Assembly: GCA_036874045.1 (NCBI GenBank)
Contig: CM072345.1
Span: 9,596,501 to 9,660,500, forward strand
Length of the DNA: 64,000 bases
Direction: 5' to 3'
Source of the DNA: Cymodocea nodosa
Lineage: Eukaryota > Streptophyta > Magnoliopsida > Alismatales > Cymodoceaceae
The notes below the pieces were generated by a model. That model ran no database searches. It was given only the letters and a program-made list of their open reading frames with translations, and was not told the DNA's origin. This document shows positions 1 through 9,862 of this stretch, in pieces. The position numbers and the translations under genes are program-made. Within the stretch, counting starts at the first letter, position 1; every line of letters begins with the position of its first letter.

Positions 1-752
1 TCCTCACATATATAACAATAGCCATGGGTATTACATAGGTGAGGATCTACAATATTCTACAGCATTGACCTCAATTATGGTAGATTTAATTTGTTGAAAA
101 ATGCCCCCCAGCTAATCAAGATAAGCTTTTGTCCAACCAAGGAAGGAGGTTGATTTGTGACCGATCCTCTCTTTTTTTTGGGTGTGTACCAAGTGTTTTG
201 TGCCCTACTCAAACGTCAGATGGTCGGATTGAGTTTAACAGGCAATTGTATATGCAATTAAAGATCCAATTAGACTGATCCCTTAAACATAATGGTGCCC
301 AATAATTCATACGCACCTTACATGAACCCAGTGTTGTTGAGTCCTACTACGAGCATCCTTTTTAAAATATAGGTAATGTTATGAATGGTAGAGGAGAGAA
401 AGAGAGAAAAGTCCCAACATTGATGAATATAGAAAAGGGTGCATATAGAAAGCCTTTTTTTATCTAATTGGTTTAGTTTGTTCCAAATCAAGTCATTCAA
501 GAACATCAAATGGAAAGGATCGTTTTGTAGAAAGTGCCGTATCAAAGCCATCAAAATCCATGCGTTTAGCATTGACGGTAGTCCATCACGCAGCTCTGAT
601 ACAAACCCAACAGCAAACGGCAAAGCGTCCATGTTGTGACCAGTCCTCCAGGAATACTCTCGTCATCCGCAACATATCCGCTCGTACGTACGTAAAATAC
701 TCTCTCAGCTACGGGCCACACCACTCCACCTTCAAGCATCCATAGGTTCCCC
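1..752. other. Upstream region of the first protease gene, no gene seen
   Basis: No coding signal is convincing here. Open frames on both strands are short, lack family resemblance and overlap each other. The last 150 bases are the likely promoter and leader of the protease that starts at 753. I see no clear TATA box. The start codon has a CCATGG context. Confidence 0.5.
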
Positions 753-1947
753 ATGGCAGCCCCGAAACCAGTGCTTATTGCGTTTCTGGCGCCAGTCTTC
801 TGCATGTGTTTCTCCATGGCAGCCATATTTGCATCTTACTCGACCGTGGTCGAACCGGCAGAACCCATCAAGCAAGAGCGAAGCATGGAGGAGAGGTACG
901 AGGAATGGTTGTGCATTCACGGCCGCTCCTACGAAGACCCGGAGGAGAGGGAGAGGCGGTTCCAGATCTACAAGTCCAACGTGCAGATCATCGACGAGTT
1001 CAACGCCCAGGGCAACAGATCCTTCAAGCTGACGGACAACCAATTCGCAGACATGACCAACGAGGAGTTCAGGGAGAAGCACATGTGCGTCGGAACCGCG
1101 TGCCGCGCGGGCCGGTGCAGGGGTTTGACCGCCGCCGGCGAGATCGAAGAGCAGGAGCAGAAGCAAGGGCCTTTCATACTGTCCGTGCCCGAAAGCCGGG
1201 ATTGGAGGCAGAGCGGGGCTGTCACACGTGTGAAGAATCAAGGCCAGTGTGGTACGTGCGAAATAAAATTTAGACACTATTTTTATATTGATTATATTAT
1301 TTTTATTCATGCTTTTGAATCCGTCTGTCTGTGCAGGATCATGCTGGGCCTTCTCGGCGGTGGCAGCGGTGGAGGGCATCAACAAGATCAGGAAGGGGAA
1401 TCTGGTGGCCCTATCGGAACAGGAGCTCGTCGACTGCGACGTGGAAGGCGATAACAAGGGGTGTGAGGGCGGGTTCATGACCGGGGCCTTCGACTTCATC
1501 GTGAAGAAGAATGGCATAGCCTACGAGGACGATTACCCCTACAGAGGAGAGGGCGGAGCCTGCAGGCCACCGGAGTCTACAAGGAGGACGGTGTCCATAA
1601 GCGGCTACCGCAACGTAACGGCTAACAGCGAGGCGAGCCTGCTGAATGCCGTGTCCCACCAGCCGGTATCCGCGGGGATTGACGCCGGCGGGTACTCCTT
1701 CCAGTTCTACTCTGAGGGCGTGTTCACCGGATCATGCGGGCAGGAGCTCAACCATGGCATCACGGTGGTTGGGTACGGGATGGAAGGCGGCGACAAGTAC
1801 TGGATCGTGAAGAACTCGTGGGGGGCGAACTGGGGCGAGGATGGATACGTGAGGATGAGCCGTGACGTCGATGAGGTGGGTGGCAAGTGTGGGATTGCAC
1901 GCTTGGCCTCTTATCCTCAGATGATGTCATCAAGGGCTTCCAATTAA
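753..1947 (+). CDS. Papain-like cysteine protease (C1A), tandem copy 1
   Basis: Two exons, 753-1251 and 1337-1947, with a GT-AG intron of 85 bp, encode about 369 residues. This is a secreted or vacuolar C1A endopeptidase made as a zymogen, closest in style to the plant SAG39/SAG12 senescence-type group. The N-terminus has a hydrophobic signal peptide (about residues 7-27). The I29 prodomain follows, with an ERFNIN-like helix (RRFQIYKSN, Tyr where Phe is usual) and the block TDNQFAD, where the family has Gly at the first position. The mature domain starts near VPESRDW. Catalytic residues are all present: Gln163 (oxyanion hole), Cys169 in GSCWAF, His306 in LNHG, Asn326 in NSWG. There is no C-terminal granulin domain. 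The intron interrupts the active-site Cys loop, as in its neighbour at 3.4 kb. An acidic Glu/Gln-rich linker precedes the cleavage site. Family call is firm; the physiological role is not shown by sequence. Confidence 0.93.
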
Positions 1948-3414
1948 TTGATTCACTGTTGAATGATGAAGCTTGTTTGCTGAAAGCCTTCTTCTTCTCT
2001 CGATCTTTTGTTGGCCGGAGGGAATCAGGAATATATTATTGTCAAAATTGAACACTTGTGTCTGATTTTGAATAACCATAATAATAATGTCGCTTATTGT
2101 ATTTATGAAATTATTGGTACCAGACACTCTTGCAGAATGGATGAATGGCACGACAGACACAATTAAGCATGTCTAACAAAACCATAACCGGGAAATCAAC
2201 ACACACACACACACATATATATATACTAATACGCCCCCTTGAGTGGATATATAGCGAGGGACAACGAACCATCAACTCAACTCGTGTCGAATGTGCCCAA
2301 TATATGCTTGTCGAAATGCTTCTGTAAGTATATGGGCAAGGGGGACTTCATATGGCATGAAGCGAGCATTTAGATGCCGTTGCGCTACGAGTTCGTGAAT
2401 CTCGATGAGCTTGTCATGGGCATGGAAGACTGGGTTCACAGTTAAGTAGGTGGCACCAGAGATTGGGTGCAAGAGTATATATATGGAATGTGAAGTTCAC
2501 GTACCAAGTGTTCGTAGCTATATATGGTACCTCTGCAGTAGCGTCGCTTAGAGTTTGTATTCGCGACTACACACAAAATAAGATTGCTACATAAAAGGAT
2601 TGCATAACCACTCGTTGATCGACGACAAATGGATAGGCCATGGGAGAGACACCGACAACCCAACAACAAACAGTAAACGGGAGAGGGGGACGTTCCATTT
2701 TACGTTACCAAGATGACATGAAGAACACAATTAAGATTACGTTTACTTCTAGGGACATCCAATTTTATATTTCATTAATTGTTGCTTCCGGACGTATTTA
2801 ATCTTTGATCTACTTAATCTAAGTCTTTGCATTCTAAGGTTTTTCTCTGTAAATTTAATTTAAAACTATTTATTACCTTATTTTGATCAATTAAAATTAA
2901 GTCGTCGATAAGTAACATGCAACTAGAATGTAGTGACAAAACCCAGACTTCTATATGAATGTGGTGACTAATATTTTCCACCATTAAGTAAATTGTAGGC
3001 TAAAAAAGGAGGCTAATAGTGTTAGGAACAAAAAATCTACATGGTAAATGATGTGATCAAATAGGCTTTATATTATAATGGTCTCTTCTTCTCATTATTA
3101 TTTTTAAGATAAACATTCAACGAGATTAAAATCATCCAGCACCACTATTCAACCATACCAAAACTACACATGGAGAGAGATATCTCTAATTTTGGTGAAT
3201 CCAGGCAACATGCGTTCGGCCATGGCTGCAGTAGTCCGTCACGAACTTCATGAAAACACACGTACAACAGATCCCATAACAGAAAACACAAGCCTCCAAC
3301 TTGTGAATCGAAGGCCTTAAGAAAAATAAAACCTTACCTACTTGTGTTTCGAAAGTTTAATCATGTACCCTTTATATGTAGATCGACAAAGGATCAAGAG
3401 CTAGACCCATTACC
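1948..3414. other. Intergenic region between the two proteases
   Basis: Holds the 3' flank of copy 1, an (AC)n(AT)n microsatellite at about 2199-2226, a Ty1/copia fossil at about 2280-2650, and AT-rich DNA. A TATA-like TTTATATG lies at 3371-3378, just before the second protease. Confidence 0.6.
2280..2650 (-). mobile_element. Ty1/copia retrotransposon fossil (RNase H end of pol)
   Basis: Minus-strand reading shows the C-terminal RNase H part of a copia-type polyprotein. Recognisable pieces are RRSTSGYA and LRELHIPYI in the upstream half, and NPVFHAHDKLIEI and LAHILTEAF in the downstream half, matching the usual NPVFHERTKHIEI and LADIFTKAL blocks. Only about 370 bp remain. No LTR, integrase or reverse transcriptase was seen. 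It is broken in at least two places and looks old. It lies between the two tandem proteases and so may date their separation. Confidence 0.7.
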
Positions 3415-4587
3415 ATGCAATTAATACTGCAGCCTTCGTCTTCCTTCTCCATGGCCACACTTGGTTCATCGGTAATCGTACACCTGCGAATAATCCTCTG
3501 GATCATGGTGGTCATCGCGTCCTCCTGCAATGCCGGAACGGACCTGAGATCGAATCCGAGCATCGAGGAGAGGTACATGCGGTGGGTCGATCAACACGGC
3601 CGTTCTTACCGAGACCCCGACGAGATGCAGGCCCGGTTCCAGATCTACAAGTCCAACGTGCAGCTCATCGACGAATACAACTCCCGGAACCTCTCGTTCC
3701 AGCTGACCGACAACAAGTTTGCCGACGTGACCAATGAAGAGTTCAGGGCCGCGCACTTGTGTCTGGGAAGCCTGGAGAAGCTTCGGATGGTCGTCGACGT
3801 GGAGGAGGGATCGGAGAATGAGGAGGAGGAGCCTTTACTACTCTCCGTGCCTAGAAGACGGGACTGGCGGAAGCACGGCGCCGTCACGCCAGTGAAGGAT
3901 CAAGGCAAATGTGGTAATTAATCAACATGGAATAAAAGATTTGTGATGCTATTTAAACAAACTGGTTACAGGAATCGTGCGCATGCAGGATCGTGCTGGG
4001 CCTTCTCAGCGGTGGCTGCAATCGAGGGCATCAATAAGATCAAGACGGGGAAGCTGATATCCTTATCGGAGCAGCAGCTCATCGACTGCGACGTGAAGGA
4101 CCAGAACCGGGGGTGCAACGGTGGGTTCATGAGCAGGGCCTTCGACTACGTCGAGAAGAAGGGTGGGATCTCCACGGAGGCCGATTACCCTTACAGGGGG
4201 AGGGATGGAGAAGTCTGCAAGGTGCCCAAGTCGTCCAAAAGGGTGGCGGTGACCATTAGTGGCTACAGCAACGTCACGACCAACAGCGAGGCCAGCTTGA
4301 TGAAGGCGGTGTCCTACCAGCCGGTGTCCGTCGGGATCGACGCCGGTGGATTCGCCTTCCAGTTCTACTCCAAGGGTATCTTCACCAGGGCTTGTGGGCA
4401 GGAACTCAACCACGGCGTGACGGCGGTCGGGTACGGGAGTTACCGTCGCAAGAAGTACTGGATTGTGAAGAATTCGTGGGGAAAAGGTTGGGGCGAGGGT
4501 GGGTACGTACGGATGAGGCGTGATGTCCGTCAAAGGGGGGGCACGTGTGGAATCGCTCGCTTGGCCTCTCACCCTAATAAGAAGTGA
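3415..4587 (+). CDS. Papain-like cysteine protease (C1A), tandem copy 2
   Basis: Two exons, 3415-3913 and 3989-4587, with a 75 bp GT-AG intron at the same codon as in the copy at 0.75 kb, give about 365 residues. A second ATG at 3451 would give 353 residues and a tighter signal peptide (hydrophobic IILWIMVVIASSC). A TATA-like box at 3371 leaves only a short leader for the first ATG, so the start is open; the upstream ATG has A at -3. The prodomain has the same RFQIYKSN helix and TDNKFAD block as copy 1. An acidic linker (EEGSENEEEEP) precedes the mature start near VPRRRDW. From the 3415 start, catalytic Cys169 (GSCWAF), His308 (LNHG) and Asn328 (NSWG) are intact. The mature domains of the two copies are about two-thirds identical by eye, so this is an older tandem duplication, with both copies apparently functional. 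Confidence 0.92.
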
Positions 4588-4770
4588 TATATATATATTG
4601 GCCTTTGTAATTGTTTGATTATGTATATCACCTATGACCAATATAATGCTGAATCTTTCACTTAACATCAAGTTAAATTTTAACGTATTTAGAAGTGCCT
4701 GTTGAATAAGTGGAAGACAAATCCAAGAAGATAACTACAAGTCGAAGGGAAAGAAGCTCGGAAGAACTGT

Positions 4771-4779
4771 ACGCGTGTC
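4771..4779 (+). promoter_or_regulatory. CE3-like ABA coupling element
   Basis: ACGCGTGTC matches the core of coupling element 3 known from ABA-responsive cereal promoters such as HVA1. It lies about 245 bp before the AWPM-19 start codon and about 110 bp before its TATA box. Function is inferred from motif identity and the gene family. Confidence 0.5.
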
Positions 4780-4880
4780 CGGCCACTTGTCGGCAGAAAA
4801 CTCTGCTGACGGCTATTATTCAGCTATGAGGAGGCAGCTGCTCTTTGCCATGTGTCGGGCTCACGACACCTCCGTCCCGC

Positions 4881-4887
4881 TATATAT
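4881..4887 (+). promoter_or_regulatory. TATA box of the AWPM-19 gene
   Basis: TATATAT, 136 bp upstream of the start codon at 5017, in otherwise mixed-composition DNA. It predicts a transcription start near 4910. Confidence 0.45.
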
Positions 4888-4909
4888 CCCACTCTGCCGC
4901 CAACATCTA

Positions 4910-4916
4910 ACGTGGC
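4910..4916 (+). promoter_or_regulatory. ABRE (ACGTGGC)
   Basis: ACGTGGC is the G-box type ABA-response element bound by ABF/AREB bZIP factors. It sits close to the predicted transcription start rather than well upstream of the TATA box, which weakens the case. A CE3-like element upstream and ABA regulation of this family support it. Confidence 0.45.
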
Positions 4917-5016
4917 AAGCTAGAAACGACTTGGTCTTTCTTCTCGGCCGGAGTGGTTTGGAGTGTATACCGTGCCTGTGTGGTGGTATAGTAGGTGTTG
5001 GTGGTGGGTGGCGATC

Positions 5017-5729
5017 ATGGCGGCGTTGGGGATGAGGGCCATGGCGGCGCCGCTGCTGTTCTTGAACTTGATCATGTACATAATCGTGGTGGGCTTCGCG
5101 AGTTGGTGCGTCAACCACTTCATCGAAGGCCAGACAAACCACCCCGGTAACAATTAATATAAACACTTGCATGGACTATTTGAGTTAAGTATTTATTATT
5201 GATTGATTAGTTACGCCTCTCATGCATGCATGTTTGGGCTCCAGGGATAGCCGGAAACGGCGCAACCTTCTACTTCCTCGTCTTCGCCATCCTAGCCGGC
5301 GTCCTCGGTGTGGCCTCCAAGCTGGCTGGCGCCAATCACCAAAGGGCCTGGAGGAACACCAGCCTCGCCGCCGCCACTTCTTCCGCCGTCATCGCCTGGG
5401 CCGTGACTGCACTAGCGTTCGGGTGAGCTTAATATATTCATTCCACTTATTGTCAAAGAATATGGTATTCCATGATTTCTGACTGGTTCTGGTTGTTGAT
5501 TGCAAGGTTGGCGTGCAAGGAGATAAACATTGGGGGTAGCCGGGGGTGGAGGCTGAGGGTGTTGGAGGCCTTCGTCATCATCCTCACGTTCACCCAGCTG
5601 CTCTACGTTCTGATGCTACACGCTGGTGTATTCAGCAGCAGATACGGGCCCGGGTACAGAGAAACGGGCTACGGACACGGCGGGCCCGAGACGCCGGAGC
5701 CGGCGACGAAGGGCACCGGTGGAATGTAG
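5017..5729 (+). CDS. AWPM-19-like plasma membrane protein
   Basis: Three exons, 5017-5146, 5245-5422 and 5507-5729, join in frame to about 176 residues, the usual AWPM-19 length. Four hydrophobic segments are visible: LLFLNLIMYIIVVGFASW; YFLVFAILAGVLGVASKLAG; an Ala-rich stretch ending AVIAWAVTALAFG; and VLEAFVIILTFTQLLYVLML. The signature LACKEIN-GG-RGWRLRVLEAF follows the second intron. The tail is hydrophilic and Gly/Pro-rich. Members include the wheat ABA-induced 19 kDa protein and rice OsPM1, reported as an ABA uptake protein induced by ABA, drought and cold. The first ATG was chosen because it puts the first membrane segment directly at the N-terminus; in-frame ATGs at codons 6 and 9 are possible. 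The exons are very GC-rich. The ABRE and CE3-like motifs upstream agree with ABA control. Confidence 0.93.
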
Positions 5730-5929
5730 AGGTGTCCTCAATGTATAAAAAAAAAAATGTCCTGGTGCAGCTTTGGTTCCGTGCCAACTGTCTTAGTGTT
5801 CCCGTTCACGATCGGTGTAAATATGCACGTGTTGGTTCTGTAATCGCGTGGACAAATTTGTGCCGTGTTCTTCAATTTTGCCTGGATCATGTGGACTTGT
5901 TATCATATTTTGTTACACGAAGTAAATTA

Positions 5930-6420
5930 AGGAATTTCTTTTTCAGTGTTAAGTATTTTGACATGATGGAGGTATCTGTGTACATTTTTAAAATGACAGG
6001 AAATATTTGGACATAGAAATGATAAGAAATATAGGATATGATAGAAAAATTTAAATATTTGTGTATGTCAAGAAATGAGTAATGATAAGAATTTTGAGGT
6101 ATATGTGTATAAAAGGAAATTATGGAAAATATATTATTTAATAATTTTTAAAATTTCAAATAATAAAAAATAAAATTATTATTATTATTTTTTATTTTTT
6201 ATACTTTCATTTTTTTTAATATTTTTTATTCATTCTATTCATTTTATTTTATTCATTTCATCTTTCATTATTTATTTATTTTCATCTACTTTTATTTTTT
6301 TAATTAATTAATTATTTTATTTTATTGTATCTCCATTGTTTACTTTTTTTTTCTTTATTTATTTTTTTTCCTTTTCTTTTTTTTTTTTCTTCTCCTCTGT
6401 CTTCTTCATCTTCCTCCGTA
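5930..6420. repeat. AT-rich dispersed repeat, MITE-like
   Basis: The left part repeats a loose module of the form GGTATNTGTGTA followed by an A-rich GAAATGA-type tract at about 5971, 6056 and 6099. The block TTATTTAATAATTTTTAAA near 6130 recurs at about 20938. The pyrimidine-rich right part (about 6170-6420, with TTCATTTCATCTTTCATT) matches the reverse complement of about 25030-25260. It is thus probably a short relative of the larger element at 20.8-25.4 kb. No coding capacity. Confidence 0.45.
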
Positions 6421-6551
6421 GAAACTTAGGTTTTGACTAACCAAGAGTCATTGCCATTTGTCGTCGATGATCTATTGTGTTGCACGAAGGTTGTTGAACA
6501 TGGTCTCCGATATGCTCCTTCAGTTTGTGAGGACGTGGATTCAAATCAGGC

Positions 6552-6646
6552 TGGGCCGCAATCACCACACCAGAAAAATGGGCTGTAATTGTAATATAAT
6601 CAGCCCAATTTGACAATGAGGTCCAGCCCACTCTATTTATCGGGCC
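6552..6646 (+). promoter_or_regulatory. Cluster of site II (TGGGCY) motifs, WDR70 promoter
   Basis: TGGGCC at 6552, TGGGCT at 6579, AGCCCA at 6602 and 6625, and GGGCC near 6642 lie within 95 bp and 90-190 bp upstream of the start codon. Such clusters, bound by TCP factors, are common in plant housekeeping and proliferation genes. No TATA box is obvious, which fits that class. Confidence 0.5.
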
Positions 6647-6739
6647 TTGACACTACGTTCCTTGCTTCCTTCCGTCGCCGACGTCGAGAAGCGGGCGATC
6701 GATTGAAGCGAAGAATCGCGAGAGCGACGGAAACCAGGG

Positions 6740-9700
6740 ATGGACGACGAAGAAGCGATTAGGGCACACTTCCCCCTCTCCTTCGGTAAGCAGACCAAAA
6801 CCTCCCAGCATCCCCACGCCGTACACGCGTCAACGCGCCGTGCCGCGCCCGCCGCCGCTACGACCACCACGACTGGCGCGGGCGATTCTTTGCCTGCGGC
6901 GGTGGATGGTGAGGAGGTGACGATTGGTCCGCCACGGCCTCCTCCTCCCTGTTCGGGAGAGGAAGATGGTGATGATGGAGTGATGATCGGGCCTCCCAGG
7001 CCTCCTTCTGTGGTGAACGATGAGGAGGTGACGGTTGGTCCGTCGCGGCTTCGTCATCGTCCTCCCGGCTCGGGAGGGGAAGATAGTGATGATGAAGTGA
7101 TGGTTGGCCCTCCGAGGCCTCCTCCTGTGGTTGATGATGGTTCTGATGTTGGTGATGATTTGACTGGGCCTCCGCGTCCACCCCCCGCTTCTGAGGAGAT
7201 GGATTCGGATGATGCTGATGACGTTTCGGATGATGAATTTGTTGAAGGGTTTGGTGGGGAGGATTTCTTCAGGATACCGCTCACTAACGAGGTTGTACTC
7301 AAAGGGCATTCAAAGGTGCGTGCCTTCGTTCCAACTCGATGGTTAATTAAACCTTGAGAGTCCAGCCTTGAGTTTACGTTCAGCTTTGAGTTTACTTTGA
7401 AATGCTCAAGTATATGGTATTCGATTTTATAGCTAAATGAATCATTATCGGAGAAAGGAGGGTAATTTTTTTCTTGCACCATTCTATGCAGTTCCTTATA
7501 CTATATAGAGTCTAGTGCTACAAAGAAGTCGTTGATTTTTATCCCTCTTCGCGTGGTGGAAATTTATCCATTAAGTGGCTGTAATTTTTTCTCTCGAATT
7601 AAACACTCTTTAACATATTTTCTTCACTTCTTCTTCAAGTTTGATCGTACTTATTCAAAGTTGATGAATATCAAGAGAACTCCATTGCTGATGTTTTTTA
7701 AGTCTTCTTCCTATCTATAAGCTACCTTTATATGACCCGAAGTTAAAAGCATCCTTACTAACTCGTGGCAAATGCAGGTTGTTTCTGCACTTGCCATTGA
7801 TCACTCGGGATCAAGAGTCCTATCTGGTAGTTATGATTATACCGTTCGTATGTATGATTTTCAAGGAATGAACTCAAGGCTGCAGTCATTTAGAGAACTA
7901 GAACCCTTTGAAGGGCATCAAGTTCGTAGTCTAAGTTGGAGTCCAACATCTGACCGTTTTCTGTGTGTTACTGGCTCAGCACAAGCCAAGGTATTTTAGT
8001 AATATCTTTCCCTCACATTATGGTGATTGAAGATCTTTTCGTTAGTTTTGTATGATATGTGGTTAGTAGTACCAGCCTTTTGCTTTTGTTTTTGATTCAG
8101 ATCTATGACCGTGATGGACTCACTTTAGGTGAATATCTAAGGGGTGACATGTATATTCGTGATCTTAAGAATACCAAGGGACATATATCTGGCCTAACAG
8201 CTGGAGAATGGAATCCTAAAGAAAAGAACACAATTTTAACATCCTCGGAAGATGGATCCCTGCGCATATGGGATGTATCTGACTTTAAAAGTCAGAAGCA
8301 GGTAAATGATTTCTTCATATGTTGTCTGAACCAGTCTTTTAAGTATGGAAATGCCATTGTAATGAATTTAAAAGCTGAAGTCATAGAATATCTTATTCCT
8401 TGTCTTTTTTACATTGATAATATGTGCTTATTTGTCAAATAGGTTATCAAACCAAAACTTGCTAGACCGGCAAGAGTTCCAGTTACCTCCTGTGCATGGG
8501 ATCATGAAGGGAAACGGATTGTTGGTGGTATTGGAAATGGTTCGATACAAGTAAGCATGCATTCCACTCTTTAAGCTTTTAGTTCCGACTTATAGCTAAT
8601 CAAAAGCTTTCCTGCTGTCAAACAAAGTGCTTCTGTATCATAGTACCATTTATTTCCTACTAAGGTTCTTGCATTGTGTTTTGTAGATATGGAACATTAA
8701 ACCTGGTTGGGGTAGTAGACCAGACGTACACGTTGAGAATGCACATGAAGATGATATTACTGGATTAAAATTTTCTATAGACGGTCAAGTTCTTCTTTCA
8801 AGAAGCGTTGATAAAACTCTAAAGGTGTGCCAAATATTTAATTTCTATCTAGTGTACTAGTCCTTTCAAAAGTTTTGTTCCAACTTCCAACTTAGCCAAT
8901 CTTCTGTAGGTGTGGGATCTTCGGAAAATGAAAACTCCACTTAAAGTTTTTGATGATCTGCCAAACCACTATGAACAGACAAATGCTGCATTTAGCCCTG
9001 ATGAGCGATTAATATTCACAGGAACTTCTGTTGAGAGAGAAGGGACAACTGGAGGTTTATTATATTTTTTTGATAGGAAGAAACTTGAACTTATATCAAA
9101 AGTTGGAATTTCCCCAAATCAAAGTGTTGTCTGTTGTGCTTGGCATCCAAAGCTCAATCAGGTGAGTTCATCTCATTCAAATCGTGTCCAAGAAATAAAT
9201 TAAATTCATAGAGGGGTCTCGCATTTGTTAATGACAATCTTACCGTAAATTTAGGTGTTTGCCACAGTTGGTGATAAGAAAGGGGGAGGAACGCATATAT
9301 TGTACGATCCTTCTATGAGTAAAAGAGGAGCACTTGTGTGTGTTTCTCGAGCTCCAAGGAAGAAATCAGTCGATGATTTTCAGATTCAACCTCTCATTCA
9401 CAATCCACACGCACTGCCCCTATTCAGGGACCAACCCAGTCGGAAGCGTCAACGCGAGAAAATTCTCAAAGACCCACTTAAGGCACACAAACCTGAATTG
9501 CCTGTTACAGGTCCTGGTCATAGTGGAAGGGTTGGTACCACTAAGGGAAGCTTATTGACCCAATACCTTTTAAAGGTAAGTTAAGAATCTCATGGGCTGG
9601 GGATTTCATTGCTGTGCCTATAGTTTCTTCTTTTTTCTTTGATAGGGTAACTTGAGGAGTTGCTTATTCTTCGTCGTTAATTGTTTGATTACAGCAAGGG

Positions 9701-9862
9701 GGTATGATCAAGGAGACATGGATGGATGAAGATCCAAGAGAGGCTATACTTAAATACGCCGATGTGGCATCGAAGGACCCAAAATTCATCGCACCTGCAT
9801 ATGCAGACACTCAGCCGGTGCCCGTTTTTGCAAAATCGGACTCAGAAGAGGAAGAGAAATAA
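6740..9862 (+). CDS. WDR70: WDR70-type WD40 repeat protein (gastrulation defective 1 homolog)
   Basis: Eight exons: 6740-7315, 7778-7990, 8101-8301, 8443-8550, 8687-8824, 8910-9161, 9255-9575 and 9695-9862. All are codon-length multiples, all introns are GT-AG and phase 0, giving 658 residues. Residues 63-150 are an acidic Pro-rich region with repeated GPPRPP motifs, then an Asp/Glu-rich stretch. From about residue 187 (LKGHSK) a WD40 propeller follows: LSGSYDYTVRMYDF, LRIWDVSDF, IQIWNIKPGWGSRPD, LKVWDLRKM. The family-specific tail carries APRKKSVDDF, NPHALPLFRDQPSRKR, GPGHSGRVGTT and KETWMDEDPREAILKYA. WDR70 proteins are nuclear; the human protein is linked to H2B ubiquitination and DNA repair, and the plant role is inferred only. 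Full-length and apparently intact. Confidence 0.95.

Larger units (their letters stand above)
4588..5016. other. Intergenic region and promoter of the AWPM-19 gene
   Basis: Contains the 3' flank of protease copy 2 and the likely promoter and leader of the AWPM-19 gene, with CE3-like and ABRE elements and a TATA box listed separately. Confidence 0.6.
5730..6739. other. Intergenic region between AWPM-19 and WDR70 genes
   Basis: Begins with the AWPM-19 3' flank. The middle (about 5930-6420) is a strongly AT-rich repeat described separately. The last 190 bp form the WDR70 promoter with a cluster of TGGGCY site II motifs. No gene is seen. Confidence 0.6.

Noticed and set aside
732-1517. Long open frame antisense to the first protease gene
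   Set aside because: It spans both exons and the intron in the opposite direction, has low-complexity Leu/Val-rich content and no family match. GC-rich exons often keep an antisense frame open.
4063-4671. 202-codon frame antisense to protease copy 2
   Set aside because: A by-product of GC-rich codon use in the sense exon; the sense frame has all catalytic motifs.
6830-7309. Two antisense open frames across the WDR70 first exon
   Set aside because: They mirror the Pro/Asp-rich repeat of the sense frame as His/Arg-rich low-complexity sequence, with no independent support.
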